From the NCBI GenBank assembly GCA_947495055.1, contig CANLXO010000004.1, positions 1 through 64,000 on the forward strand: a stretch of DNA of 64,000 nt. The letters run 5' to 3'. Under the pieces are notes generated by a model that was given only the letters and a program-made list of their open reading frames with translations, was not told where the DNA came from and did no database searches. Below, one piece after another: positions 25,268-34,366 of this stretch (position 1 is the first letter of the stretch; every line of letters begins with the position of its first letter). Source of the DNA: an uncultured Psychrobacter sp. (GTDB taxonomy: Bacteria > Pseudomonadota > Gammaproteobacteria > Pseudomonadales > Moraxellaceae). The position numbers and the translations under genes were made by a program.

Positions 25268-26419
25268 TTAGTAGGCGCGGCCACGAGCAGATACCGGCCA
25301 TACGCTCTCAACCTTGCCGCTGCGCACGCCAACATACCAGTCATGGATGTTGCACGTTGGATCACAATGACCTGGTACTAGTTTTAGTTTTTCATTGATT
25401 TTAAGCACGCCATTTGGATCGCTAACTACGCCATGCTCATCCGAGCACTTCACATACTCCACATCATCACGACCGTAGATGAAGGGTAGGCCACTATCTA
25501 CGGATTGCGCTTTTAGACCTGCATCAACGATAGCTTTGTCTGGCTTGGTATGACTCATTACTGAGGTTAATAAGAATAGCGCGTTTTCCCACTCGCCAGC
25601 ATCGATACGGTTGCCGTCTTCGTCTAGGATACGGCCGTAGTCTGCATCCATAAAGGCGTACGAGCCACACTGCAACTCGTTATAGACCCCTGAGTTGCTC
25701 TCAAAGTAGTAACTCCCCGTACCGCCGCCTGAGACAAACTCTGGTTTTAGACCAATCTTTTCAAGCGCTTCAACCGCCTCTTGGACTTGATCGATAGCGA
25801 CTTGGGTTTTGGCTTTACGGTCGCTATAGCTATCCATATGCTGCATCGCACCTTGATAGGCTTGAATACCCGTGAACTTCAAGTTTTCAGCTGCATCGAT
25901 GGCTTTGGCAATCTCAACAACCGCTTCTGTGGTGGTGACACCGCAGCGGCCAGCCCCACAATCGATTTCAATATAGCAGTTCAGCTCAGTACCGTTTTTG
26001 ACAGCTGCTTCTGATAGTTCAGCCACGTTATTGACGTCATCAAGACAAACGGTGATTTTTGCGCCAAGTTTTGGCAATTTTGCTAGGCGATCAATCTTTG
26101 CAGGGTCACGAACTTGGTTGGATACCAAGATATCTTTGATGCCGCCACGGGCGAACACTTCTGCTTCTGATACTTTTTGGCTACAGATACCTACTGCGCC
26201 GCCAAGCTCTTCTTGCAGCTTTTGTACATCGACGGATTTGTGCATTTTGCCGTGGCTACGGTGACGCATATTATGGTCTTTGGCGTAGTCGCCCATTTTT
26301 TTGATGTTGCGCTCAAGGGCGTCTAAATCAAGGATTAAGCAAGGGGTTTGGATATCTGCTTCATCCATACCGACTTTTGCAGGGACGTTAAAACCAACTT
26401 CTAATTCTTCAGTAATCAT
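25268..26419 (-). CDS. bhcC: Beta-hydroxyaspartate aldolase
   Basis: A 383-residue fold-type III PLP enzyme (alanine racemase/D-threonine aldolase-like), which in this cycle joins glycine and glyoxylate to (2R,3S)-beta-hydroxyaspartate. I start at the ATG at 26419 with GGAG 7 bases upstream; an ATG 30 bases earlier lacks a site. The PLP-lysine region is RSHGKMHKSVDVQKLQ (about residue 50), close to the RxHxKxHK motif of the family. The C-terminal metal-binding part shows PGHCDPTCNIHDWY (His and Cys, about 355), typical of the D-threonine aldolase/DSD1 group. It lies third in the A-B-C-D order, 156 bases after bhcB. Confidence 0.87.
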   Translation of the reverse strand: MITEELEVGFNVPAKVGMDEADIQTPCLILDLDALERNIKKMGDYAKDHNMRHRSHGKMHKSVDVQKLQEELGGAVGICSQKVSEAEVFARGGIKDILVSNQVRDPAKIDRLAKLPKLGAKITVCLDDVNNVAELSEAAVKNGTELNCYIEIDCGAGRCGVTTTEAVVEIAKAIDAAENLKFTGIQAYQGAMQHMDSYSDRKAKTQVAIDQVQEAVEALEKIGLKPEFVSGGGTGSYYFESNSGVYNELQCGSYAFMDADYGRILDEDGNRIDAGEWENALFLLTSVMSHTKPDKAIVDAGLKAQSVDSGLPFIYGRDDVEYVKCSDEHGVVSDPNGVLKINEKLKLVPGHCDPTCNIHDWYVGVRSGKVESVWPVSARGRAY

Positions 26420-26605
26420 CTTCAAGCTCCATTTGTTTGATTGCTTCATTAACGCTACTGCATTAATGATAATTAAGAATATAAAGGCGTTTAAACTTGG
26501 GTATTATTTACACTTAGTTAACGCCAGATTTATGATTTTACTCAGCTCTTTTCACTATTAGCCCTTTACACTAAAAGCTATCTTTTGACGCTTGATGATA
26601 AGTCA

Positions 26606-27586
26606 TTAATTCCAAGGCAACTTATCCAGATCGACGTTACCACCAGTGATGATGACGCCTACTTTTTTGCTGGCAAAAACATCTTTATTTTTTAGGATAA
26701 CGGCAAGCGGGACCGCGCAGCTCGGCTCAATGATAATTTTCATATGTGTCCAAGTCAGCTTCATGGCTTCAACGATTTCTTCTTCAGTTGCGGTCAAAAT
26801 ATCGGTCACGTAGTTACTGACAAAGTGCCAAGTCAAATCTTTAAGCGGCACTTTTAGGCCGTCAGCGATAGTATCTGGCGCGTCATCAGCGATGATGTGA
26901 CCGGCGTGTAGCGAGCGTGCGGCATCATCAGCATTGACTGGCTCTGCGGCATAGATTTTGACATCAGGGGCTAGGTTGGAGAGCGTCAAGCAAGTGCCAG
27001 ATATCATACCGCCGCCGACAATTGGAGCGACAATCATGTCAGGCTTTACGCCGCGCTCGTCCATCTGTTCTAAAAACTCACGCGAGCACGTGGCTTGGCC
27101 AGCGATAACGCGAGGGTCATTGTAAGGATGGACAAAATCGCCGCCAGTCTCCGCCTGCACTTGAGCAAATACCTGTTCACGTGAAGTGGTTGAGGGCTCG
27201 CATTCAGTAATGATGCCGCCATAGCCGCGTACAGCCGCTTTTTTAGCTTCGGGCGCACTATAGGGCATTACCACATTACAAGGAACGCCGCGCTGACCGG
27301 CGGCATAAGATAAAGACAAGGCATGGTTGCCTGAGCTATGGGTACAAACGCCATTTTTGGCCTCTTCATCGCTCAAGCCAAATACGGCGTTTGAGGCACC
27401 GCGCACCTTAAAGGCACCAGCTTTTTGGAAGTTTTCACATTTAAAATACATCTCACAGCCTGCCATCTCATCCAAAAAACGTGAGGTCAGAACTGGAGTA
27501 CGGTGAATGTATGGTTTAATGCGCTCATGCGCTTCTAACATATCATCAAGGGTTGGAATCACTAGTCCATCTTCATTTTTGATCAT
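26606..27586 (-). CDS. bhcB: Beta-hydroxyaspartate dehydratase
   Basis: A 326-residue fold-type II PLP enzyme (serine/threonine dehydratase and serine racemase family). In the cycle it dehydrates beta-hydroxyaspartate to iminosuccinate. The PLP lysine is in KAGAFKVRGA (about residue 60), the phosphate-cup glycines in IVGGGMISG (about 190), and HSSGNHALSL (about 85) is the asparagine loop. Alone it could be called threonine dehydratase or serine racemase; order and company with bhcA, bhcC and bhcD decide the name. No regulatory ACT domain. It lies 80 bases after bhcA; AAGGAATATTTCT precedes the start. Confidence 0.87.
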   Translation of the reverse strand: MIKNEDGLVIPTLDDMLEAHERIKPYIHRTPVLTSRFLDEMAGCEMYFKCENFQKAGAFKVRGASNAVFGLSDEEAKNGVCTHSSGNHALSLSYAAGQRGVPCNVVMPYSAPEAKKAAVRGYGGIITECEPSTTSREQVFAQVQAETGGDFVHPYNDPRVIAGQATCSREFLEQMDERGVKPDMIVAPIVGGGMISGTCLTLSNLAPDVKIYAAEPVNADDAARSLHAGHIIADDAPDTIADGLKVPLKDLTWHFVSNYVTDILTATEEEIVEAMKLTWTHMKIIIEPSCAVPLAVILKNKDVFASKKVGVIITGGNVDLDKLPWN

Positions 27587-27666
27587 AGAAATATTCCTTT
27601 ATTTTTCTGTCGAGTCACTGCTATCTAGGTGTTGCGCGCCTTAGTTTATGTGTTGCGTCGCTTAAT

Positions 27667-28830
27667 TTAAGTGTTCCGATAGTACTCTTGCGCTGCTGTA
27701 ACGCCTTGGCCCAGTTTAATAGGATAATCTAGGTCAACCATCGCCATCTCAATGGTGGCCAGTCCTGCTAGCACCATAACCTCAGTCAATGAGCCTAAAT
27801 GTCCTATTCTAAAGGCGCGACCTGCCATCTCACCTAAGCCCACCCCAAAAGAGATACCGTATTTGTTAAAGGCGTGATCCGTTAATTCATTACTATTGAA
27901 GCCTTCAGGCACGTATATCGCACTCACGGTTTGGGAGTATAGGTCAGGTGATTTTGCCGCAAGCTTAAAGCCCCAAGCACTCACCGCTTGGCGTACGCCT
28001 TCGGCTAGGCGATGATGACGGGCGTAGACATTCTCAAGTCCTTCCTCAAACAGCATATCGAGACTGGCGCGCATCCCATAAATTAGATTAAGTGGCGGAG
28101 TGTAAGGAAAGCCGCCACTTGCATTGGCTTTTAGCATGTCACGAAAGTCAAAATAAGTACGCGGTAGTTTCGCGTGCTCCATGGCGGCAAGCGCCTTTGG
28201 ACTGACGGCTAATATCGCCATGCCTGTTGCGAGCATAAAACCTTTTTGCGAGCCGGCTATAGCGATATCTACGCCCCACTCATCCATCTTAAAAGGTACA
28301 CAAGCGATTGAGCTGACCCCATCAACGAGTAACAGGGCAGGGTGATCGGCGCTATCGATGGCTTTGCGTACCGCACCAATATCGCTCAACACGCCAGTGG
28401 CAGTCTCGTTATGCGTCACCATCAAAGCTTTGATCTCATGATTGGTGTCCGCTGCCAATATGGTCTGAAACTCATCAGCAGGCGCGCCGTCGCCCCATTC
28501 GCATTCGATCACTTGTACATCGAGGCCGTGACGCTGACACATATCAATCCAGCGATGCGAGAACATACCGTAGCGTGCAATTAGCACTTTATCGCCGGGC
28601 GATAGAGTATTGCTGATAGCCGCTTCCCAGCCACCTGTGCCGCTTGAGGTGAATAAAAGCACTTCGCCCTCACTGGTACCAAATACTTTTTTGGCATCTT
28701 GAAGTACTGGTAAAAAGGTGTTTGAAAAGTCAGGGGCACGGTGATCTTGAGTTGGCACGTTCATCGCATGGCGGAGTCTTTCTGGAATATTGGTAGGGCC
28801 AGGGATAAAAATAGGGTTTTGTAGAGACAT
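27667..28830 (-). CDS. bhcA: Aspartate-glyoxylate aminotransferase
   Basis: A 387-residue class V aminotransferase (fold-type I). In the cycle it moves the amino group of aspartate to glyoxylate, giving oxaloacetate and the glycine used by BhcC. The start at 28830 is set by AAGGA 8 bases upstream. Visible are FIPGPTNIPERLRHAMNVP (about residues 7-25), the small-molecule pocket TSSGTGGWEAA (about 68), and the PLP lysine in AGSQKGFMLATG (about 196). Serine-glyoxylate aminotransferases are close relatives and the main alternative name. First gene of the operon. Only about 70 bases separate it from the divergent malic-enzyme remnant; this short region must hold the promoter and contains a small ACAA-CTA-TTGT palindrome (28865-28875) as a possible operator. 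Confidence 0.85.
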   Translation of the reverse strand: MSLQNPIFIPGPTNIPERLRHAMNVPTQDHRAPDFSNTFLPVLQDAKKVFGTSEGEVLLFTSSGTGGWEAAISNTLSPGDKVLIARYGMFSHRWIDMCQRHGLDVQVIECEWGDGAPADEFQTILAADTNHEIKALMVTHNETATGVLSDIGAVRKAIDSADHPALLLVDGVSSIACVPFKMDEWGVDIAIAGSQKGFMLATGMAILAVSPKALAAMEHAKLPRTYFDFRDMLKANASGGFPYTPPLNLIYGMRASLDMLFEEGLENVYARHHRLAEGVRQAVSAWGFKLAAKSPDLYSQTVSAIYVPEGFNSNELTDHAFNKYGISFGVGLGEMAGRAFRIGHLGSLTEVMVLAGLATIEMAMVDLDYPIKLGQGVTAAQEYYRNT

Positions 28831-28899
28831 GATTGACGTCCTTGTATATGTGTATAAAGGTGACACAATAGTTGTATAGGCAGGGTTTCATGCGAATGT

Positions 28900-29403
28900 G
28901 AGGTGATCGAAGCCTTATGCACTAATACGGATAAGCCCATAGTCCTACCGCTATCAAACCCAACGTCTCGTGTTGAAGCCACACCGCAAGAGATTACTAA
29001 CTGGAGCTTTGGCCGCGCTATTATTGCAACGGGTAGTCCATTTCCTCACACTACCTTTAACGGTCAGAGTTTTGAGGTGTCTCAATGTAACAACAGCTAC
29101 ATCTTCCCAGGTATCGGCCTAGGAGTGCTTATATCACGAGCAACGGGAATTAGCGACAATATGCTTATGGCAGCAAGCCAAGCCCTTGCTGATATCTCAG
29201 CAGCGTATGAAAAAGCCCCCGGTGCTATATTGCCTCCTATCAAAGTCATCAGAGAGATCAGTGAAAAAATAGCTTATGCTGTGGCCCTGCAAGCGATTGA
29301 AGACAAACTTGCTCTACCTGTAACGATAGAGAACCTACAACGCCGATTACAAGCCAATTTTTGGCTGCCCAGATACCGTAACTATCGTCGTACTTCTTTT
29401 TAG
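28900..29403 (+). pseudogene. maeA: 3' remnant of NAD-dependent malic enzyme gene
   Basis: The reading frame encodes only the last 166 or so residues of a MaeA/SfcA-type malic enzyme: PLSNPTSRVEATPQEI, IATGSPFPH, the QCNNSYIFPGIGLGV block and the closing RNYRRTSF all match the C-terminal third of a roughly 565-residue enzyme. The N-terminal substrate domain and the front of the NAD domain are absent. There is no ribosome binding site for the GTG at 28903, and homology begins abruptly about 70 bases from bhcA. So a deletion or insertion joined the bhc operon to the middle of this gene. A complete malic enzyme (maeB) lies at 31790-34123 and may cover the lost function. Confidence 0.85.
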
Positions 29404-29424
29404 ATTTATAGAAATATAAAGAGA

Positions 29425-29463
29425 AAAGCCGACTATTAATCAAACATAGTAGTTGGCTTTTTT
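29425..29463 (+). terminator. Terminator following the malic-enzyme remnant
   Basis: The stem AAAGCCGACTA / TAGTTGGCTTT is followed by Ts. It is probably the original terminator of the malic enzyme gene, retained with its 3' end. Confidence 0.75.
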
Positions 29464-29511
29464 GTGAAAATTGCTTTTATAATGTGAATTTTAATTATTT
29501 TTAAGACAACA

Positions 29512-29547
29512 AAAACCCCTCTAAATCTGCGAGATCTAGAGGGGTTT
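29512..29547 (-). terminator. Terminator of the tRNA gene
   Basis: A 12-bp perfect stem (AAAACCCCTCTA / TAGAGGGGTTTT) lies 16 bases beyond the tRNA 3' end, with T-runs on both sides. It fits as the tRNA transcript terminator on the minus strand. Confidence 0.85.
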
Positions 29548-29562
29548 TATACAATCTAAATT

Positions 29563-29639
29563 TGGTGGGCCCAGTAGGACTTGAACCTACGACCAAAGGA
29601 TTATGAGTCCTCTGCTCTAACCAACTGAGCTATGGGCCC
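29563..29639 (-). tRNA. tRNA with CAU anticodon, probably tRNA-Ile2 (lysidine type)
   Basis: A complete 77-base cloverleaf. The acceptor stem GGGCCCA pairs with TGGGCCC followed by an A and encoded CCA; the D-arm is AGCTCAGTTGGTTAGAGCA; the anticodon loop CTCATAA has stem GAGGA/TCCTT; the T-loop is GGTTCAAGTCC. The CAU anticodon could be elongator Met or the Ile tRNA whose C34 becomes lysidine. The GGTTCAAGTCC arm and the TTGGTCG variable region resemble E. coli ileX more than metT, so I favour Ile2, with Met as the alternative. Confidence 0.9.
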
Positions 29640-29737
29640 TAACGGTAGACGGATAATGATACATCATTTTTTTTAATTTTCAAGTAAAAGATAGCAAGAT
29701 ACGCGCTTTGATTGACATATTTTCTTTATTTAAGACT

Positions 29738-30535
29738 TTAGCGAGTGCCTCCTGCTAAGGTCAATCGGCGACCACCGTCAACGTTGATAATCTCGCCTGT
29801 GATATAACTTGCCTTTGCCAAAAATAATACCGCTTCTGCGATATCCTCAGGTGTGCCAACTCGCTGTATAGGGATAGAGGCCACAATGCGCTGCTGGTGA
29901 TCTAGATCAATAGCCTGATCACTATCGGCATCAGGTAAGATATTGACCCCAGGCGCGACACCATTAACCCTTATATCAGGAGCAACTTCCAATGCCAGTG
30001 ACTGTACCAGCATCTGGTGTGCAGCTTTTGCCATATTATAAACCGTATAGCTGTTAAAAGGCTTATTTTGAGCATGAATATCGAGCAGACTGATGATACA
30101 GCCTTGCTGTTGTTTGAGATAAGGCAGTAATGCTTGGCTTAAAAATAGCGGAGCTTTGGCGTTAGTTAACAGCAGCTCGTCCCACTGCGCGCTATCAATA
30201 GTGCCGATTGGAGTTGGGTAGAAGCGTGAAGCGTTGTGAACGAGTACGTCAAGCTGCCCAAAAATGCTAATGACGTCTTGTACGAACTGATTAAGTAAAC
30301 CATTATCATTAATGATGGCTAAGTCTGCCATAATAACTGCGGCAGTATTAGGACGAACATCATTAAGCTTAGCAGCTAGCATTTGTGCTTCTATTTTGCT
30401 GTGATGACAGTGAATAATAACGCGGTAGCCTCGCGTATGGGCAGCTTCAATAATAGCGGCACCAATGCGCTTAGCACTGCCAGTGACTAGCATGACAGGC
30501 GTTTCATTAGGTTCTAAACGGGTTGTATCAATCAT
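29738..30535 (-). CDS. Short-chain dehydrogenase, pteridine reductase-like (FolM/PTR1 type)
   Basis: A 265-residue SDR enzyme. The cofactor loop reads TGSAKRIG (about residues 19-26), the TGxxxRxG form typical of pteridine reductases rather than the usual TGxxxGxG; the arginine favours NADPH. HNAS (about 100) and the catalytic YxxxK in YNMAKAAH (about 165) are present, and the C-terminus ITGEIINVDGGRRLTLAG is typical. It probably reduces dihydrobiopterin- or dihydromonapterin-like substrates, but the substrate is inferred. It starts 5 bases after the cca stop, so both form an operon. Confidence 0.82.
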   Translation of the reverse strand: MIDTTRLEPNETPVMLVTGSAKRIGAAIIEAAHTRGYRVIIHCHHSKIEAQMLAAKLNDVRPNTAAVIMADLAIINDNGLLNQFVQDVISIFGQLDVLVHNASRFYPTPIGTIDSAQWDELLLTNAKAPLFLSQALLPYLKQQQGCIISLLDIHAQNKPFNSYTVYNMAKAAHQMLVQSLALEVAPDIRVNGVAPGVNILPDADSDQAIDLDHQQRIVASIPIQRVGTPEDIAEAVLFLAKASYITGEIINVDGGRRLTLAGGTR

Positions 30536-30540
30536 AACGT

Positions 30541-31701
30541 TTATGCTTTTAAATGTTCTATACGCGCTTGGCGTAGCGCTTCACCAATTGCTGCGCCTTT
30601 ATGATCAGGCGAGATGTCTTGTATACCGATAGCGTGGAAGCTACCGAGCGCCAGCATCATGTCTCGATGAGCTACAGCTAATTGCAACACATGAGCGGTG
30701 ACTAGTAATTGCGAGAGCTTAGCGGGGTCTTTGTGCGCGCTACAGGCTTGAATCAGATCAATCTTTTGCGCGGCATCTAGCTCGTTTACTGCTCTTAACT
30801 TATCGTTTTCGGCAATAAAAAGGCTAGCAAACTGGGTTTGTGCTTTGGGGACTTTTGCACTGTTACCTATGCTGACGATGTCCTGCGCGGCAGTAGAGTT
30901 AGTTAACTTGATATTGAATGATTTCGAAGCTAGACTACTCATCAATAATGCCCAGCGCTGTGACAAATTAAGTTGCATCTGCGCGGCAAAATATAGCGCA
31001 GTTTGTACCGTTTCTCTTATTTGCCCATCACCCCAAGCCTCATGTAGAGGTGTAAAGTAGGGCGTCAATGCGCCAAGCTCAAATAACTGCTGCCAATAGA
31101 TTTGCGGTGAGGATTGCATCATAGCACGGCTCGACTCTTGCCAAATACGCTCCGCACTTAAATGCTCAAGCTCACCTGAGGCGACCAATTGCTGCATTAA
31201 GGTCAATGTCTCATCAGCGATGCTAAAACCATAGTCATAATAGCGACTATAAAAACGCGCGACACGTAGTACCCGCAGAGGATCCTCACTAAACGCCGCT
31301 GACACATGGCGTAGTACCTTGTCCTTGATATCATCAAGGCCACCATAATAATCGACCACGTCTCCTGTGAGAGGGCTGTCATCAAATAAGCTGATCACTT
31401 GTATCGCCATAGCATTGACGGTCAAGTCGCGGCGCTGTAAGTCATCGAATAAGGTGACATCAGGGCTGGCATGAACGCTAAAGCCTTGATACCCATGACC
31501 TTGCTTGCGCTCGGTGCGAGCAAGGGCATACTCTTGCTGGCTTGTAGGGTGCAAAAATACAGGAAAATCTGCACCGACCTGCAAAAACCCAGCGGCAATC
31601 ATCTCATCAACAGTGGCACCAACCACAACAAAGTCTTTGTCTTTAATTGGGCGTCCTAAGAGCTGATCGCGTACCGCACCACCGACGAGATAAACTTGCA
31701 T
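30541..31701 (-). CDS. cca: CCA tRNA nucleotidyltransferase
   Basis: A 386-residue class II nucleotidyltransferase that adds or repairs the CCA end of tRNAs. The active-site motif GGAVRDQLLGRPIKDKDFVV (residues 7-26) carries the two catalytic aspartates; RRDLTVNAMA (about 109) and EDPLRVLRVARF (about 139) are family motifs. The length is slightly below E. coli Cca and no clear C-terminal HD phosphohydrolase motif is seen, so it may be the short form without phosphatase activity. Upstream partner of the pteridine-reductase-like gene. Confidence 0.92.
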   Translation of the reverse strand: MQVYLVGGAVRDQLLGRPIKDKDFVVVGATVDEMIAAGFLQVGADFPVFLHPTSQQEYALARTERKQGHGYQGFSVHASPDVTLFDDLQRRDLTVNAMAIQVISLFDDSPLTGDVVDYYGGLDDIKDKVLRHVSAAFSEDPLRVLRVARFYSRYYDYGFSIADETLTLMQQLVASGELEHLSAERIWQESSRAMMQSSPQIYWQQLFELGALTPYFTPLHEAWGDGQIRETVQTALYFAAQMQLNLSQRWALLMSSLASKSFNIKLTNSTAAQDIVSIGNSAKVPKAQTQFASLFIAENDKLRAVNELDAAQKIDLIQACSAHKDPAKLSQLLVTAHVLQLAVAHRDMMLALGSFHAIGIQDISPDHKGAAIGEALRQARIEHLKA

Positions 31702-31724
31702 GACAACCTCACATTAATGTAATC

Positions 31725-31765
31725 AGTAAAAAACCAGTCAACACTACATAAGCATTGACTGGTTT
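31725..31765 (-). terminator. Terminator of maeB
   Basis: On the minus strand the stem AAACCAGTCAA / TTGACTGGTTT is followed by a six-T run, 25 bases beyond the maeB stop. Confidence 0.8.
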
Positions 31766-31789
31766 GAGTATAACAGACGCTATTTTAGA

Positions 31790-34123
31790 CTATAACGCTT
31801 TTTGTACGTCTTCTAAATCTATTGCTTCAGTAACCGCAAGGGCAGTCATATTGACGATACGGCGCGCTGTCGCTGATGGCGTCAAGATATGCACAGGCTT
31901 ATTTGCACCTAACAGGATAGGGCCGATAGAAGCACTACTGGTTGCGGTTTTAAGCAAATTAAAGGCAATGTTTGACGCATCAAGCGTTGGCAAAATTAGC
32001 AGGTTAGCAGAGCCTTTTAGCGGGCTTGATGGCATATCCTCTAAGCGAATATTCTCATCTAAAGCGGCATCGCCTTGCATCTCGCCTTCAAACTCAAAGT
32101 CAACATTCATATCAGTTAGGATCTGATAGACCTTGCGCATCTTCACAGCACTTGCGCGGTCTGAGGTGCCAAAATTAGAATGTGATAGCAGAGCTACTCT
32201 TGGTGTGATACCAAAGCGGTGCAACTGATCGACCGCCAAGATAGTCATCTCAGCCAATTGCTCTGCTGTTGGGTCTTCATGAATATAGGTATCGGCGATA
32301 AAGATATTGCGGTTTTGCATGAGGATTACGTTCATCGCATAAAAGTCGCTGACGCCTTCTTTTTTGCCGATGACGCTTTGTACATAATCAAGGTGCAACT
32401 GATAATGGCTAAAGGTACCACAGATCATACCGTCTGCATCACCATTATTAACAAGGAGCGAGCCGATCAAAGTAGTTTTACGGCGTACGTCACGGCGAGC
32501 AAGCTCGATACTGACGCCGCGGCGCTTGTTTTGCTCATAGTAGCCCATCCAGTAATCTTTATAGCGAGGATCATCATCTGGATTGACGATGGTAATGTTG
32601 ACACCTTCTTTGAGACGTAGGCCGAGCTTTTCGATATTGTTTTCGATAACAGAGGGACGACCAACCAAGATAGGCTGCGCTAAATGTTCATCGACGACGA
32701 CCTGAACGGCTAGAAGTACGTTTCTATCTTCGCCCTCACAATAAACAATGCGTTTAGGATCTGTTTTTGCACGTGCAAAGATAGGCTTCATTACAAACGC
32801 TGAGTTGTACACGAATTCTGATAGACGCTGACGATAGGCATCAAAGTCATCAATAGGCAAAGTTGCTACGCCTGAATCCATAGCCGCTTGAGCAACAGCT
32901 GGGGCAATCTCGATAATAAGGTTGGGCTCAAGGGCACCTGGAATGAGATAATCACGGCCAAAGCGCTTGATATTATCAATGCTCTTGACATTGCTCATTG
33001 GTGTCGCTTCAACGTGTGCCATAGCAGCGATTGCACGTACGCAGGCAACTTTCATCTCTTCATTAACTGTAGTTGCGCCGACATCGAGTGCTCCGCGAAA
33101 GATATAAGGGAAGCATAAGGCATTATTGACCTGATTGGGATAATCTGAGCGACCTGTTGCCATAATGACATCTGAACGTACCGAATGTGCAAGCTCTGGC
33201 ATGATCTCAGGCGTGGGGTTGGCTAGAGCAAAGATAATAGGGTCTCGCGCCATGCGTAGAACCATCTCAGGGCTTAAGATACCAGGCATCGATAGGCCGA
33301 TGAACATATCGACATCATCCATCACCTCATCGATGGTAGTGGCGTCGGTATCTCGAGCATAGCGCTGCTTTGATTCATCCAAATTCTCACGGCTGGTGCT
33401 GATGATACCGCGTGAGTCCGAGACAAAGATATTGTTTACATCAACGCCAAGCGCGGTGATGATATCCAAGCAAGAGATAGCTGCTGCGCCTGCACCTGAA
33501 CAGACGATCTTGATGTCTTCAATCTTTTTATTGGTGATAATAAGGGCGTTGAGCATAGCAGCGGCAACGATGATTGAGGTGCCGTGTTGGTCATCATGAA
33601 ATACAGGAATGTTCATGCGCTTACGCAGTTCGCGCTCAATCTTAAAGCACTCTGGTGCCTTGATGTCTTCTAGGTTAATACCACCAAATGTAGGCTCAAG
33701 CGAGGCTACTGCTTCGATAAATTTATCAGGATCATTTTGGGCAATCTCTAAGTCGAATACATCGATACCCGCAAACTTTTTGAACAAAACCCCTTTACCT
33801 TCCATAACAGGCTTTGAGGCAAGTGGACCGATATCACCTAGACCGAGTACTGCAGTACCATTAGTTATGACGCCAACCAAATTGCTACGGGCTGTATATT
33901 TGGCCGCTAAGGTAGGGTCTTTTTCAATCTCAAGACAAGGAACGGCAACGCCAGGAGAATAAGCCAATGCAAGATCACGCTGGTTTGCTAACTGCTTGAT
34001 AGGCGTGACCGATATTTTACCCGGTCTTGGGAACTCATGGTAATGCAGCGCCGCTTGTTCAAACTGTTGTTTTTCCGATTCTATTTGGATATCGTCTTTC
34101 ATAATAATGGCCATGGTTGTCAT
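31790..34123 (-). CDS. maeB: NADP-dependent malic enzyme with phosphotransacetylase-like domain
   Basis: A 777-residue two-domain enzyme that converts malate to pyruvate, CO2 and NADPH. The malic N-terminal domain has [15 protein letters not shown] (about residues 47-61), the catalytic region [18 protein letters not shown] (about 93) and HDDQHGTSI (about 176); the NADP domain has [11 protein letters not shown] (about 211). From about residue 440 to the end is a phosphotransacetylase-like domain ([20 protein letters not shown]) that is usually regulatory, not catalytic. Start uncertain: ATGs at residues 1, 4 and 8 are all possible and none has a clear ribosome binding site. It may replace the truncated maeA at 28900. 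Confidence 0.9.
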   Translation of the reverse strand: MTTMAIIMKDDIQIESEKQQFEQAALHYHEFPRPGKISVTPIKQLANQRDLALAYSPGVAVPCLEIEKDPTLAAKYTARSNLVGVITNGTAVLGLGDIGPLASKPVMEGKGVLFKKFAGIDVFDLEIAQNDPDKFIEAVASLEPTFGGINLEDIKAPECFKIERELRKRMNIPVFHDDQHGTSIIVAAAMLNALIITNKKIEDIKIVCSGAGAAAISCLDIITALGVDVNNIFVSDSRGIISTSRENLDESKQRYARDTDATTIDEVMDDVDMFIGLSMPGILSPEMVLRMARDPIIFALANPTPEIMPELAHSVRSDVIMATGRSDYPNQVNNALCFPYIFRGALDVGATTVNEEMKVACVRAIAAMAHVEATPMSNVKSIDNIKRFGRDYLIPGALEPNLIIEIAPAVAQAAMDSGVATLPIDDFDAYRQRLSEFVYNSAFVMKPIFARAKTDPKRIVYCEGEDRNVLLAVQVVVDEHLAQPILVGRPSVIENNIEKLGLRLKEGVNITIVNPDDDPRYKDYWMGYYEQNKRRGVSIELARRDVRRKTTLIGSLLVNNGDADGMICGTFSHYQLHLDYVQSVIGKKEGVSDFYAMNVILMQNRNIFIADTYIHEDPTAEQLAEMTILAVDQLHRFGITPRVALLSHSNFGTSDRASAVKMRKVYQILTDMNVDFEFEGEMQGDAALDENIRLEDMPSSPLKGSANLLILPTLDASNIAFNLLKTATSSASIGPILLGANKPVHILTPSATARRIVNMTALAVTEAIDLEDVQKAL

Positions 34124-34366
34124 AAATGGAGGTTAAAAAGGGGAGCGCTATCAACCTAAAACTAAGCTGATAAAAAGATCATTTTGAGCAAAAGCATCTG
34201 CAACGCAAGCAGCTTATACTGCGGGCAGCGCATAAAATAGTTATTCTAGCATCAAAGGCAATTGACTTCCTAGTAAACTTGGGCGAAAGTTACCAATCTA
34301 AAAGTAATGTCAATGACAACTTTTTTGTAAGATGTATATGCTAGATTTGATAATCTAAGTGGTTAA

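Noticed and set aside
25268-26419. Calling the gene D-threonine aldolase or alanine racemase
   Set aside because: The fold fits, but the order A-B-C-D with the other three cycle enzymes makes beta-hydroxyaspartate aldolase the better name.
29563-29660. tRNA as a proven attachment site of a genomic island
   Set aside because: No integrase gene and no repeated tRNA 3' end could be seen in the window; kept only as a point to check.
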